DNA of 64,000 nt from an uncultured Prevotellaceae bacterium (GCA_900316975.1 ONFA01000005.1:28499-92498), one strand, 5' to 3'; positions 47,572-57,341 are shown, counted from the stretch's first letter. Numbers and translations are program-made. The notes: generated by a model not told the origin, from the sequence alone.

Positions 47572-48117
47572 ATGGCAAAGATAGATGAACAAGACATACT
47601 GAAGAGGATTCAAGACCCTCAAAGCAAACGTCGGGCATTCGAAGAGATTGTCAACGTCTATTCACGCCAACTATACTGGAAAATCCACTATGTTGTGCAG
47701 AATCACGACGACACAGACGATGTGCTGCAAAACACGTTCATCAAGGCTTGGAGAGGATTGGACAATTTCAAAGGCGATTCAGCCATCTTTACATGGCTAT
47801 ACAGAATCGCATACAACGAGTCCATCACATTCCTGAAACAAAGGAAACAGATGACATCGATTGATGATGAAGACTTTGTGGAGCAGGCAAACTTTGTGGC
47901 AGACGAGTATTTCGACGGCGACAACACGCAAGAACTGCTGATGCAGGCTGTCTCCACCTTACCCGCCAAACAGAAACAAGTGTTCTGTATGAAATACTTC
48001 GAAGACAAAAAATATGAGGAGATTTCAGACCTCGTGGGCACCAGCGTCGGAGCACTGAAAGCCTCCTACCACATTGCGGTGGAGAAAATTACAAACTTTA
48101 TTAAATCAAAAGAATAA
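47572..48117 (+). CDS. ECF RNA polymerase sigma factor
   Basis: 181 residues from ATG 47572; a TTG ten codons upstream is less likely. Region 2 shows DDTDDVLQNTFIKAWRGLDN and the helix FTWLYRIAYNESITFLKQ. Region 4 has YEEISDLVGTSVGALKASYH. The two are joined by a short acidic linker with no extra domain. It is followed by a small membrane protein that fits an anti-sigma and by a Spy-like periplasmic protein, suggesting an envelope-stress response. Confidence 0.92.
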   Translation: MAKIDEQDILKRIQDPQSKRRAFEEIVNVYSRQLYWKIHYVVQNHDDTDDVLQNTFIKAWRGLDNFKGDSAIFTWLYRIAYNESITFLKQRKQMTSIDDEDFVEQANFVADEYFDGDNTQELLMQAVSTLPAKQKQVFCMKYFEDKKYEEISDLVGTSVGALKASYHIAVEKITNFIKSKE

Positions 48118-48191
48118 AAAATATCATTCTTGATTAAACCTTTATAAATAATTATAGTCACAAGGATAACAAACCCCTAATTAATATGATT

Positions 48192-48614
48192 ATGAGTACA
48201 AAGAACAACCGAATATTAGCCCCTGAGGGTGGCAGATACCCTTTCAAGGTGTCTGACGAATATTTCGACAGTCTGACTGCTCGTATCATGGAGCAGATTG
48301 ATTCTGTCGAGCAAGAGATCTCCGAGAAGAACGAAGAAGTTCCTGCACAAAGTACGAAACTTTTCGACATCCACAAGAATCGTCGCCGTAACCTGTGGAT
48401 TAGCACAATCTCCATTGCTGCGTCGCTTGTCCTCATTGCCACAGTGGCATTGAAATTCATCCCGATGCCTTCATCCACACCGGTTGAACAGCAAAAGGCT
48501 GAAACCAACGTGCAATACACACCAGAGAATTACAACGAGGACTTGATGAACTATACAATGGTGGACAACGTAGATGTGTACTATTACCTGTCGTCGGAAG
48601 ACTTTGGGGAATAG
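48192..48614 (+). CDS. probable anti-sigma factor, single membrane helix
   Basis: 140 residues from ATG 48192 (ATG 48186 also possible). The cytoplasmic part of about 65 residues contains YFDSLTARIMEQIDSVEQE, one helix is RNLWISTISIAASLVLIATVA, and the outer part of about 45 residues ends YYYLSSEDFGE. No zinc-finger anti-sigma motif is present. Assignment rests on topology and position after the sigma gene. Confidence 0.65.
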   Translation: MSTKNNRILAPEGGRYPFKVSDEYFDSLTARIMEQIDSVEQEISEKNEEVPAQSTKLFDIHKNRRRNLWISTISIAASLVLIATVALKFIPMPSSTPVEQQKAETNVQYTPENYNEDLMNYTMVDNVDVYYYLSSEDFGE

Positions 48615-48652
48615 TCTCCATTGCATAGAAAAATACACAACAAACAACATCC

Positions 48653-49162
48653 ATGAGAAGATTTGTTTTATTCATCACAACATTGCTGGTCTGTTTCTGT
48701 GTGAACGCACAAAACCAAGGCTTTGGAAGGATTCAGAACCCACGGGCTGAGTTCAATCCAGAACTGTACACGCAACACATGAACGAGTTCGTGGCACGGG
48801 AAGCGCATCTGACGGAAGCAGAATCGACAAAGTTCTTTCCTCTCCTCAACGAGATGCAGAATAAGCAGCGTCAGATAGGCAGACAACAGAGGGAAATCAT
48901 GATGAAGGCATTTAGGAACACAAACATCAGCGAAGAAGACTACGAGCAGATGGTGATGCGAGTGACAGGACTCGAAATTGAGAGCCGAAAGGTGGAACAA
49001 ACCTACTACAAAAAATTTCATTCTGTGCTGTCATGGAAAAAGATTTATGCTGTAAGAGTAGCTTTGGCGCGTTTTCAAGTGGAAGCCCTAAATCTGTTCC
49101 AACCAGGCAGAAACACCAACAGATGGACAACACCACGATGGAACAACAATAACAGAAAATAA
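48653..49162 (+). CDS. Spy/CpxP-like (LTXXQ-type) periplasmic protein
   Basis: 169 residues with a signal peptide ending CVNAQ. The mature part is a helical, Gln/Glu/Arg-rich protein (HLTEAESTKFFPLLNEMQNK, then RQIGRQQREIMMKAFRN), like the cradle-shaped Spy and CpxP chaperones. It is third in the sigma/anti-sigma run and is probably a sensor or effector of envelope stress. Confidence 0.7.
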   Translation: MRRFVLFITTLLVCFCVNAQNQGFGRIQNPRAEFNPELYTQHMNEFVAREAHLTEAESTKFFPLLNEMQNKQRQIGRQQREIMMKAFRNTNISEEDYEQMVMRVTGLEIESRKVEQTYYKKFHSVLSWKKIYAVRVALARFQVEALNLFQPGRNTNRWTTPRWNNNNRK

Positions 49163-49208
49163 ATTCGGCTTGTAGAACTACAAGATAATTAGAGTGAAAC
49201 AATGATGA

Positions 49209-49235
49209 GGAGACGCTTAACGGTGTCTCCTTTTT
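49209..49235 (+). terminator. terminator of the sigma-Spy operon
   Basis: GGAGAC / GTCTCC stem with a 10-base loop, then TTTTT. Confidence 0.75.
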
Positions 49236-49319
49236 CTGTTCCCATTCGGTCTTCTTTTTGTTTTTCTTTCAACACCTTTTTGTTTAAATTGATGTTTTTA
49301 GAATATTTAGAAGTAATAA

Positions 49320-49351
49320 TTTGACCATAAAATGTAAAAGCATTAACTTTG
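49320..49351 (+). promoter_or_regulatory. promoter of the DUF4468 operon
   Basis: TTTG (49320-49323), 20 bases, TAACTTTG (49344-49351). Confidence 0.75.
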
Positions 49352-49435
49352 CAAACGATTCTGCTCATGATTGCCAATCATGCTACATACAAGAATCTGC
49401 AACCGAAAAATTAACACCTAAAAAATCATATCCAA

Positions 49436-50089
49436 ATGAAGAAGATTATCATCGCCCTCTTTGCAGTGGCACTTCCAATGATGATGCAAGCCCAAAGTGA
49501 AGGTCTTATCAGTAAAAAAACTTTCAATGGTCAAAACAGTGATATGTCATTTTATGCAGCCAAAGGAGCTATCCCCGAAGAGGGAGGCAAAGTTGTGTTC
49601 AAGGATGTCATCTCTGCCCCTGGCAAGAACAAGGAAGACATCTTCAACAAGTTGGCACAATGGGCTAGTCTCCGATATGAGCCTAACAGTATGATGGGCA
49701 ATGATTACAGAGAGCCCAATTTCTATAAGAACATCGAGTATGCCAAGATAACGGAAGCCAACAAGCAAAGCGGTGAGATTGTTTGTCAAGGTGCAGAGGA
49801 ACTGGTTTTCTCGGTCAAGCCACTTGTCAAAAGTTTCACACAGGCTTTCTATCTGCTCAATCTGCATGCCAGCGACGGCAAGGTTGAATTCAGACTTCAC
49901 ACACTGTCCTTCAATGTGGACCAAGGTGAAGGAGAGTTCCTGCGCATGTCGGCAGAGGAATGGATCTCAGATGACGAGTGTCTGAACAAAAAGGGTGAGT
50001 TGAAACGTAGAAATGGCAAGTTCCGTATTAAAACCATTGACATGGTCAACGAACTAAAGAAAGAAATCTCTGAAGCCATCAATCAGTAA
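49436..50089 (+). CDS. DUF4468 secreted protein
   Basis: 217 residues. Signal peptide MKKIIIALFAVALPMMMQAQ. The mature start and VVFKDVISAPGKNKEDIFNK, with QWASLRYEPN soon after, match the Bacteroidetes DUF4468 family, a TBP-like fold of unknown role. The stop overlaps the next start (TAATG). Confidence 0.8.
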   Translation: MKKIIIALFAVALPMMMQAQSEGLISKKTFNGQNSDMSFYAAKGAIPEEGGKVVFKDVISAPGKNKEDIFNKLAQWASLRYEPNSMMGNDYREPNFYKNIEYAKITEANKQSGEIVCQGAEELVFSVKPLVKSFTQAFYLLNLHASDGKVEFRLHTLSFNVDQGEGEFLRMSAEEWISDDECLNKKGELKRRNGKFRIKTIDMVNELKKEISEAINQ

Positions 50090-50355
50090 TGAATCAGGAA
50101 GACGTCGATAGAATCATAGCGGAGGCTGTTGCCGAGAGCAAGAAAGAGAGTCGGAAAAAATGGCATAAAGGCAAGTCATCGAGCAACAATATCGAAACAG
50201 CCCGCAAAGTGCTTAACTGGACATTCATGGTTGGCTTTGTTGCCGCCGTGGTCATTTATTTTGCGCTGCCCGAACAGAGAGTGCTCTTTTTCAGCATTGG
50301 CTTTGGCGCTGTGGCGCTGAAACTGATAGAGTTCTATCTGAGATTCATGTTTTAA
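50089..50355 (+). CDS. small membrane protein, unrecognised
   Basis: 88 residues. A charged N-terminus of about 40 residues (VAESKKESRKKWHKGK) precedes two helices (TFMVGFVAAVVIYFALP and VLFFSIGFGAVALKLIEFYL). Translationally coupled to the DUF4468 gene. Confidence 0.65.
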   Translation: MNQEDVDRIIAEAVAESKKESRKKWHKGKSSSNNIETARKVLNWTFMVGFVAAVVIYFALPEQRVLFFSIGFGAVALKLIEFYLRFMF

Positions 50356-50419
50356 AAGAAGTTTTTTCTGAATCTGGAAGAAACACTCATGTTCTATTTT
50401 AAGTAAGAAGCATAAAGTT

Positions 50420-52483
50420 TTGAAATCAAGATATTTACTAACGGCACTTTTCTTCGTCCTATTTGCAGTGGGAAGTCATGCGCAACGTATTATCTCTGAG
50501 TTGGAGACAAACTCTGACTTGTCGATGGATGCCCGTCCCGATTCTGCTGAGACCAAGAAGAAAAAGAAGATTGTGCCCAGTGAGGTAAGAGCGTGGACGG
50601 TGGATGAAAAGTATGGCAACATGACAGACACTGATGTTGACACACTCCATCATATGTTTATGAACGCCGACCTGCCCGAAGGCATCGAAGGACACTACAA
50701 TTCGTTGGGTAATGTCGGTTCACCACGCATGTCGCGTGTCTTCATGGAACGTCCCACCACTCCCGATTTCATGTTTACGGAACCTTTTGACATGTTCTTT
50801 GTGGACACCGAACATTTCCGCTTCTACAACACCAAATCGCCTTTCATGAATGTAACCTATAATTGGAATGGCTCAAAAAACACAGGTTCCGACCATGTCA
50901 AGGCGACCTATACCAACAATGCAGGCAAGAAGTTCAATTTCGGCGGTATATTCGACTACATTTATGGTCCTGGATACTACGACACACAATCCACCAGTTA
51001 CATGAATGCTTCGGCATGGGCATCCTACATTGCTGACAAATACAACTTTCACTTCTACTACCAACACAACTTCATGAAAACAGCAGAAAACGGTGGTATC
51101 GAAGATGAAGGCTATATCACCAACCCCGAGAACATGGCCAGGGAATACACTTCAAACGATATACCCACCATGCTTTCTCAAACATGGAACCGGCAGGAGC
51201 ACGACATCGTATTCTTCAACCATCACTACAATATCGGTTTCTACCGTGAGGAGGTGGTGGATTCCGTCACCACCAAAGAAGTCTTTGTGCCTGTCAGCAA
51301 AATCTTCCATTCGGTGAAGTTTCAAAACATGATGCGCAATAATCGTGCCTATAAGGAGACGGAGAATTATCACTCCTACACTTACCTGCCTGGCGATTCA
51401 ACGCAAGATTACACGAAACACCTCTATACAAAGAGTCTGTTGGGTATCTCCATGTGTGAAGGCTTCAACAAATGGGCATTGTTTGGTTTGAATGCATACG
51501 TAGGTTTTGAATACAACCGATTCACGCTGCCCGACTCCACCCGCTACGGAGGCTTCTTCACTAACACAACAGGGTTTGTCGGCAAGCAATACTTCAATGA
51601 ACACAATGTCTTTGTGGGAGGTCAAATCATCCGCACCCAAGGTACAACAGTACATTACAATCTCGACGGAGAATTTGTTGTGGCAGGTCAGGACATCGGA
51701 CAGTTCGAGGTGAATGGTCACGCAGAGGTCAACATCCCATTACTTGGCGACACTGCCCAAGTGGCACTCAATGCCTACGTCAAGAATGTCGGTCCCAGTT
51801 TCTACTTCGGAAACTATCACGGCAAACACGCATGGTGGGACAAGGATGTGGACAAAGAATTCCGACAGCGCATCGAAGGTGTCATTGACATTCCACACAC
51901 CAACACAAAAATTACCGTAGGTGTGGAGAACATCAAGAATTTTTGCTATTTCCAAAATACTGGCATCGTATTCAACGAAGGTACAGAGCAACAAGCCATC
52001 AGCAATAATGTCTCTTCCATGCAGTGCAGCGACAACATCCAAGTGTTTAGTGCCAATTTGCGCCAATACTTCAAGTTAGGCATCTTGCATTGGGAAAACG
52101 ACATCACCTATCAGACTTGCAGTCACTCAGAAGTGCTTCCCCTCCCTACAATATCGCTCTACACCAACCTGTATCTGCGTTTCAAGATTGCCAAGGTGCT
52201 CAAGACCGAGTTTGGTGCTGACATGAAGTATTTTACAGAATACTATGCACCTGACTATTCGCCCGTCATAGGCATGTTCATGAACCAAAATCCTCTGAAA
52301 AAAGAAAAAGTGGGCAACTACCCTCTCCTTTCCGTCTATGCCAATTTTGATCTGAAACGCACACGTTTCTATGTGATGTACCACCACTTCAACCAGTCTG
52401 ACGGCCGCTACTTCTGGTCTCCTCACTACCCGATGAACCCTGCCAGCATCCGCTTCGGATTGAGTTGGAACTTCTACGATTAA
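50420..52483 (+). CDS. putative porin (Porin_10 family)
   Basis: 687 residues from TTG 50420, which gives a clean signal peptide (MKSRYLLTALFFVLFAVGSHAQ); no ATG fits. The mature N-terminus has KKKKIVPSEVRAWTVDEKYG. A long beta-barrel follows, with many aromatic-ended strands and a C-terminal RFGLSWNFYD. This matches the Bacteroidetes putative-porin family (Porin_10). Substrate is unknown. Confidence 0.8.
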   Translation: MKSRYLLTALFFVLFAVGSHAQRIISELETNSDLSMDARPDSAETKKKKKIVPSEVRAWTVDEKYGNMTDTDVDTLHHMFMNADLPEGIEGHYNSLGNVGSPRMSRVFMERPTTPDFMFTEPFDMFFVDTEHFRFYNTKSPFMNVTYNWNGSKNTGSDHVKATYTNNAGKKFNFGGIFDYIYGPGYYDTQSTSYMNASAWASYIADKYNFHFYYQHNFMKTAENGGIEDEGYITNPENMAREYTSNDIPTMLSQTWNRQEHDIVFFNHHYNIGFYREEVVDSVTTKEVFVPVSKIFHSVKFQNMMRNNRAYKETENYHSYTYLPGDSTQDYTKHLYTKSLLGISMCEGFNKWALFGLNAYVGFEYNRFTLPDSTRYGGFFTNTTGFVGKQYFNEHNVFVGGQIIRTQGTTVHYNLDGEFVVAGQDIGQFEVNGHAEVNIPLLGDTAQVALNAYVKNVGPSFYFGNYHGKHAWWDKDVDKEFRQRIEGVIDIPHTNTKITVGVENIKNFCYFQNTGIVFNEGTEQQAISNNVSSMQCSDNIQVFSANLRQYFKLGILHWENDITYQTCSHSEVLPLPTISLYTNLYLRFKIAKVLKTEFGADMKYFTEYYAPDYSPVIGMFMNQNPLKKEKVGNYPLLSVYANFDLKRTRFYVMYHHFNQSDGRYFWSPHYPMNPASIRFGLSWNFYD

Positions 52484-52532
52484 AAAAATGCTACCGAACT
52501 TGTTTTCATTGACAAGTTCGGTAGCATTTTTT
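52482..52532. terminator. bidirectional terminator between the porin and ispE
   Basis: Perfect 16-base arms ATGCTACCGAACTTGT / ACAAGTTCGGTAGCAT with an 8-base loop and A and T runs on the two sides. Confidence 0.9.
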
Positions 52533-52552
52533 CACGCTTCTCTTTCACCTAT

Positions 52553-53380
52553 TCAAAGTTCTCTCTGTCGGCAGAACATACCGCTGAACTCCTCATCGAC
52601 ATTTTCAACGGGATCATCGAAGATGCCAAACACACTCGAACCACTGCCCGACATACTGGCATAAAGCGCACCAAGATCATACAATTTATCCTTGATCGCT
52701 GCAATCTCTGGATACTTAGAGAATACACTCGCCTCGAAATCGTTCTCCACCATATCCTTCCAGGTTTCAATCGGCTGTGCCAACAGTTCAGGCAACTGCC
52801 TCTCCGGATGCTGCACCTTCACCTTGGCATAGGCATCCTTTGTTGAGACAAACACATCGGGCTTCACCAGCACCAACTGCTTATACTTCAAGTTCAGTTC
52901 TATGGGATGAAATACATTACCAATACCCGTTGCAAACACAGGCTTGTTCTGGATAAAGAATGGACAATCAGCCCCCAACTGAGAGCAACGGTCTTCCATT
53001 TGCTTTGTGGTGAGTCCCAACTTGAACCGTTCGTTCAACGTCTTGATGGTGAAAGCCGCATCAGCCGAGCCACCACCAAGACCTGCACCCGTAGGGATAT
53101 GCTTATATAGTCCGATGCTCACAGGTGGCAAGTCAAACTCTTTCTTCAGCAACTTAAATGCACGTATCACCAGATTATCCTCTGGCGAGCCGTCCAGCAC
53201 CGTACCAGTCACCTTCAACCGATATCCACACTCTGGCGCATCTGCTTCAATCTCCTGAATCTCCAGGATGTCTTGAAGACCAATCGGATAAAACACCGTT
53301 TCCAAATCATGGTAGCCGTCCGGACGCTTCTCCACAACGTTCAAACCAATGTTAATCTTCGCATTAGGATATACTATCAT
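52553..53380 (-). CDS. ispE: 4-diphosphocytidyl-2-C-methyl-D-erythritol kinase
   Basis: 275 residues. GHMP-kinase fold: start [23 protein letters not shown] loop [15 protein letters not shown], and [12 protein letters not shown] near the end. It phosphorylates CDP-ME in the non-mevalonate isoprenoid pathway. Single gene with a -7 box at 53407. Confidence 0.95.
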   Translation of the reverse strand: MIVYPNAKINIGLNVVEKRPDGYHDLETVFYPIGLQDILEIQEIEADAPECGYRLKVTGTVLDGSPEDNLVIRAFKLLKKEFDLPPVSIGLYKHIPTGAGLGGGSADAAFTIKTLNERFKLGLTTKQMEDRCSQLGADCPFFIQNKPVFATGIGNVFHPIELNLKYKQLVLVKPDVFVSTKDAYAKVKVQHPERQLPELLAQPIETWKDMVENDFEASVFSKYPEIAAIKDKLYDLGALYASMSGSGSSVFGIFDDPVENVDEEFSGMFCRQREL

Positions 53381-53406
53381 ACATTCTTCTTTTTAAGTTA
53401 ACGGGA

Positions 53407-53414
53407 CAAAGATA
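53407..53414 (-). promoter_or_regulatory. -7 box for ispE
   Basis: TATCTTTG on the minus strand, 27 bases before the start. Confidence 0.5.
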
Positions 53415-53508
53415 ATGATTTTTTTCTTTTCCATCACTCTTCTTTCCACAAAACTTTCAGTTTTCTCACTGAAGAATCCCGACAAGATGCATTTTCAAGA
53501 TAGTTTTC

Positions 53509-54750
53509 CTATCTTCCATCCAACAATTTCATAAAATCATCCTTGATTTTCCGCAAGTCATTTGTCAGAATCTCATCACACCTTTCAGCCATCTCGTTTG
53601 GAATCGAATACTTACAAGCAGCAATCGCACCCGCCATGCAAGCAATCGTGTCGGAGTCGCCACCCAACGAAACTGCCAAACGGATGACTTCCTCAAAATC
53701 ATTTCCCTCCAAGAAGGCGATGATAGCCTCTGGCACACTTCCTTGGCAAGAAACATCAAACGAATAAGCAGGTCGAATGTCCGCTATTTTCCGTCGCAAT
53801 CGGTAACCAAACACCCGTTCCACATAGTATCTGATCTGTTCTTTCGACAGCCCTTCCTTGCAAAGAAACACACTTGCAGCAATCGCCTGCGCACCCTTCA
53901 CACCCTCTGGATGATTGTGAGTGACCGCCGCCGACACCGCTGCCAAAGCCAAAGCCTCATCCAATGTCTTCGCATACAAACCCACAGGACTCACCCGCAT
54001 GCCTGAGCCATTGCCCCAACTGTTATATGGCAACGGTTCATACGCCTCAAGCCAGCCTCTGAAACGTCCACCATATCCTGCATTTGGATGCTCACGTCCC
54101 AACTCCTGCATACATTCCACCAACCCTTGCATCGAGTGGCACTCATCCTCCATCAACCACTTCGCCACCGCCAGAGTCATCACCGAATCATCTGTGAAAT
54201 TCGACGAAGGAGTGAACAATTCAAAATCCACGCTCTTCGTGTTATTAAACTCATATACCGAACCGACGATGTCACCCACCAGTGCTCCCAGCATCCTCAC
54301 ATTCATCCCGTCAGCCGTGCCAAACCGTTTTAATGTCAACTTGCATCGTTCTCCTCGAAAACATTCCTCCAGCACACGTTCAAACACATCATGCGGTGCC
54401 ACCATGTCAAACAAGGTCATGCACGACCTCACCTTCATGGCATCAATGCCACCAAAGATGTCAGTCATAGACCTTCCCTCCACTTGCAGCAGCACCTCAG
54501 AGATTTCTCTCAGCCGCATTCCAAGCACAGGATGTCTCATGTATGCACGAGCCTCATCCATGCTTCCGATACCATAGAACTCACTGTAATCGCTAAGCCC
54601 CAATCCCTTTATCTGCGGAAACACATACCAAATCCAGTGTCCCCGCTTGCATCCTTCCTTCACCTCCTGCAGTGCATCAGCATACCCCACATGTTGATAA
54701 CCTTGAGCGCGGACAAAGCGTCCCAAATCATATTGACTTTCTCCAATCAT
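53509..54750 (-). CDS. DUF1810 - ADP-ribosylglycohydrolase fusion
   Basis: 413 residues in two parts. Residues about 6-140 match DUF1810 (YADALQEVKEGCKRGHWIWY, FPQIKGLGLSDYSEFYGI, MTLFDMVAP), a poorly understood small domain. Residues about 153-405 are an ADP-ribosylglycohydrolase: GALVGDIVGSVYEF, FTDDSVMTLAVAKWL with metal-binding Asp residues, and SLGGDSDTIACMAGAI with the second metal site. Such hydrolases remove ADP-ribose from proteins or nucleic acids, so a defence or repair role is possible. The stop-start layout shows one continuous frame, with no frameshift at the junction. Confidence 0.85.
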   Translation of the reverse strand: MIGESQYDLGRFVRAQGYQHVGYADALQEVKEGCKRGHWIWYVFPQIKGLGLSDYSEFYGIGSMDEARAYMRHPVLGMRLREISEVLLQVEGRSMTDIFGGIDAMKVRSCMTLFDMVAPHDVFERVLEECFRGERCKLTLKRFGTADGMNVRMLGALVGDIVGSVYEFNNTKSVDFELFTPSSNFTDDSVMTLAVAKWLMEDECHSMQGLVECMQELGREHPNAGYGGRFRGWLEAYEPLPYNSWGNGSGMRVSPVGLYAKTLDEALALAAVSAAVTHNHPEGVKGAQAIAASVFLCKEGLSKEQIRYYVERVFGYRLRRKIADIRPAYSFDVSCQGSVPEAIIAFLEGNDFEEVIRLAVSLGGDSDTIACMAGAIAACKYSIPNEMAERCDEILTNDLRKIKDDFMKLLDGR

Positions 54751-54824
54751 ATTATTCTATAAGATAAATGTCACAAATGTATAGAAACATTTGCAACATT
54801 GTTATCGGAAGCAGGAGTGAACTG

Positions 54825-55796
54825 CTACTGGATGTCGCTCACCTTAATGACATCCTTGTCGTTGTAGTCAAGATTCTCGCCAGCCATACCCCAAATAAAA
54901 GTGTAATAATAAGTGGCAGATGCTGCATGAATAGACCATTCGGGCGACATGATGGCTTGTTCGTTGTGAAGCCAAACGACACGGCTTTCCTGAGGTTCGC
55001 CCATAATATGGCTAATAGTCTGTCCATCAGGAAGGTTGAAGTAGTAGTATGCCTCAATGCGACGACCATGCGTGTGAGGTGGCATTGTGTTCCACACACT
55101 ACCCTCTTGCAACTGTGTCAGACCCATTTGAAGTTGGCAAGGTCCCTCTTCGAGAGCGGTGTTGACAATGAGTTGATAGATTGTGCGCTGGTTAGATTCT
55201 GCCAATGTGCCGAGAGGACCGAGTACCGTAGCCTTGAGCGACTGAATCTTGCCGTTCTTGCGACCATCCAACGTCACCCACTGAGTCTTGTAGTGCTGAT
55301 GGGCTGTGGCTGAATTGATGTAGAATTTAGCTGGGTTCTTCGGATCTTTCGAGCGGAAGATAACCTCCTGGTTCGACTCTATGCCGTTACCCTTCTTGTC
55401 CTTGCCGAGGTTGCCACGACCAATGTAAAGGGCCTCCTTGGCACCAAGGGGGTATTCTTGACCGTCAACGATGACCACACCATCGCCTGCGGTATTAATT
55501 ATACCAATCTCACGGTTGTGGAGGAAGTAAGGAGCTCGGAGTTCTGGAAAGGCTTCCAACTTCAAATCATGGGTGACAGGCATGGCACCACCAAAGATAA
55601 AGCGGTCATACATGGAATAGGTCAAATTGATTTCATCAGCCTTCATGACTGTCTCCATCACAAAACGGTCACGAAGGGTCTTTGTGTCATAATGTTTCAC
55701 ATCGTCAGGATGGCAAGCCTTCTGGAAACTCACCTTCATCTGTGCTGACACAGTGAGTGATGCAGCCAACGCTGCAAGAAAGAGAAACTTTTTCAT
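54825..55796 (-). CDS. kduI: 5-keto-4-deoxyuronate isomerase with an N-terminal signal peptide
   Basis: 323 residues. [19 protein letters not shown] gives the metal ligands His 241, His 243 and Glu 248, with His 290 in EWSIHAAS; this is the KduI cupin. It converts the unsaturated-uronate product 5-keto-4-deoxyuronate to 2,5-diketo-3-deoxygluconate in pectin or glycosaminoglycan breakdown. The first 19 residues ([19 protein letters not shown]) are a good signal peptide, unlike the cytoplasmic E. coli enzyme. An in-frame Met at residue 20 could give a cytoplasmic form. The PTS EIIC gene precedes it by 29 bases. Confidence 0.9.
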   Translation of the reverse strand: MKKFLFLAALAASLTVSAQMKVSFQKACHPDDVKHYDTKTLRDRFVMETVMKADEINLTYSMYDRFIFGGAMPVTHDLKLEAFPELRAPYFLHNREIGIINTAGDGVVIVDGQEYPLGAKEALYIGRGNLGKDKKGNGIESNQEVIFRSKDPKNPAKFYINSATAHQHYKTQWVTLDGRKNGKIQSLKATVLGPLGTLAESNQRTIYQLIVNTALEEGPCQLQMGLTQLQEGSVWNTMPPHTHGRRIEAYYYFNLPDGQTISHIMGEPQESRVVWLHNEQAIMSPEWSIHAASATYYYTFIWGMAGENLDYNDKDVIKVSDIQ

Positions 55797-55825
55797 TTTG
55801 TTTAGTTAGTTTATTGATTAGTTCG

Positions 55826-57181
55826 TTATTTATTCATTTTGTTGATACGGTGGCGATTCCACAGCAACATGGCGACAGTAATAACCGTCAGGATGCCAGC
55901 CCCCACCCATTCCAGATAGGCAATACACTTGTAGATGACCCATCCGAGGAGAGAAGAAGCGAAGTCCATCGCACCCGCTTCGAAACCCTCTGGTATCTTC
56001 GCCGCATCGTTTTGTGTACTGGCATACACCTCATGGGCAGCCTGCGTGAATGCCGGTGCCATGTCTGTCACGAAATAAAGACCTACCACCAAAGCCACAA
56101 AGCCTATGATAAGACTCTTCACCACATTTCCCTTGGTGTATGGCAAAACGAGCGGAAACAAATAGAACATGCCTGCCAACGAAGCCAAAGGAAGGAACTG
56201 GTTACCCGGCACCACCACTGCCACCGCCAAGATGACGGGAATGAGAATGACAGAGCACACCAACGTGGTGGGATGACCGATGACCAATGCAGGTGACATG
56301 CCGATATAAACTGCCTTTCCCTTAAACTTCTTCTTCACCACTTCTTGTGTTTTCTCTGCAATAGGTTTCAAACCGTCAATAAAAAGGCTTGTAATGCGAG
56401 GAATCAGTTCCATCACTGCGCCCATCGTCACGCCCAATGCCAAAATCATCTTAATGTCCAATTGGGCTGCTACACCTATGAGCACACCCACGATGACGCC
56501 CAACACCAGCGGTTCGCCCAACACACCAAACTTCTTCTTCAGCCCCTCGGCATCCACATCCAGTTTGGAGAAGCCAGGAATCATGTCAAGCCCCTTGTTT
56601 ATCAATACAGCAAAAAGGGTGAAACTTTGACAGAAAGGCTGAGGGATGGAAATGCCTGGCAAATCATAATACGACTGAAACTTCTCCGCTGTCAAGTCTG
56701 CCATGACCAGCGTGATGATGTAGCACACGATGGCAGCAAAATAGCCCCATGCCAACGATTCTCCCGTCACGAAATAGGCAACCGCACCGATGAAGGCAAA
56801 ATGCCAGTAGTTCCACAAGTCGATATTCACAGTACGAGTGCATTTAGTTACAAGCAACAGAAAGTTGACACCCAGCAGGATTGGGATAATCAAGGCACCC
56901 ACAGCCGTGTTGTAAGCCACAGCAGCAGCGGCAGGCCACCCCATATCAAACACCTGAAGAGACCATTGATAGAGGTCGGAGATGTCTTTCAAAGGAGTGG
57001 TGAAATTGTCTGTGAGCAACTTGGTGACCACATTGAGTCCCACGAAACCGACACCCACATAGAGTCCGCTCTTGAGAGCCTTACCGAATTTCATTCCGAT
57101 GCACAGACCGATAATGGTAAACAGGATTGGCATCATGACCGCAGCGCCCAAACGGATAATATAGGCAAAAACTTGTTCCAT
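55826..57181 (-). CDS. orphan PTS galactitol-type EIIC permease
   Basis: 451 residues, about eleven hydrophobic helices, with GHPTTLVCSVILIP and the N-terminal FAYIIRLGAAVMMPILFTII typical of the galactitol EIIC (GatC/SgcC) family. No EIIA, EIIB, HPr or EI gene is visible in the window, so sugar phosphorylation may not occur and it may act as a plain transporter. Its co-orientation with kduI suggests uronate or deoxyketo-sugar uptake, as inference. Confidence 0.82.
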   Translation of the reverse strand: MEQVFAYIIRLGAAVMMPILFTIIGLCIGMKFGKALKSGLYVGVGFVGLNVVTKLLTDNFTTPLKDISDLYQWSLQVFDMGWPAAAAVAYNTAVGALIIPILLGVNFLLLVTKCTRTVNIDLWNYWHFAFIGAVAYFVTGESLAWGYFAAIVCYIITLVMADLTAEKFQSYYDLPGISIPQPFCQSFTLFAVLINKGLDMIPGFSKLDVDAEGLKKKFGVLGEPLVLGVIVGVLIGVAAQLDIKMILALGVTMGAVMELIPRITSLFIDGLKPIAEKTQEVVKKKFKGKAVYIGMSPALVIGHPTTLVCSVILIPVILAVAVVVPGNQFLPLASLAGMFYLFPLVLPYTKGNVVKSLIIGFVALVVGLYFVTDMAPAFTQAAHEVYASTQNDAAKIPEGFEAGAMDFASSLLGWVIYKCIAYLEWVGAGILTVITVAMLLWNRHRINKMNK

Positions 57182-57219
57182 AAAGATAGTTAGTTAATCA
57201 ATTAGTTGTTAAATCATGG

Positions 57220-57227
57220 CAAAGATA
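57220..57227 (-). promoter_or_regulatory. -7 box for the EIIC-kduI operon
   Basis: TATCTTTG on the minus strand, 39 bases before the start. TTTG copies upstream are at a 12-16-base distance, shorter than usual. Confidence 0.45.
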
Positions 57228-57341
57228 CAGAAAGTTTCTCAAACAAAAAAGAAAGTCTGCATTTTTTACACATTTAAACCTATACTCCATTTCCTTTCTA
57301 CTAATTATCGAATTATTGAGTACAAAGTATTTACGTAATTC

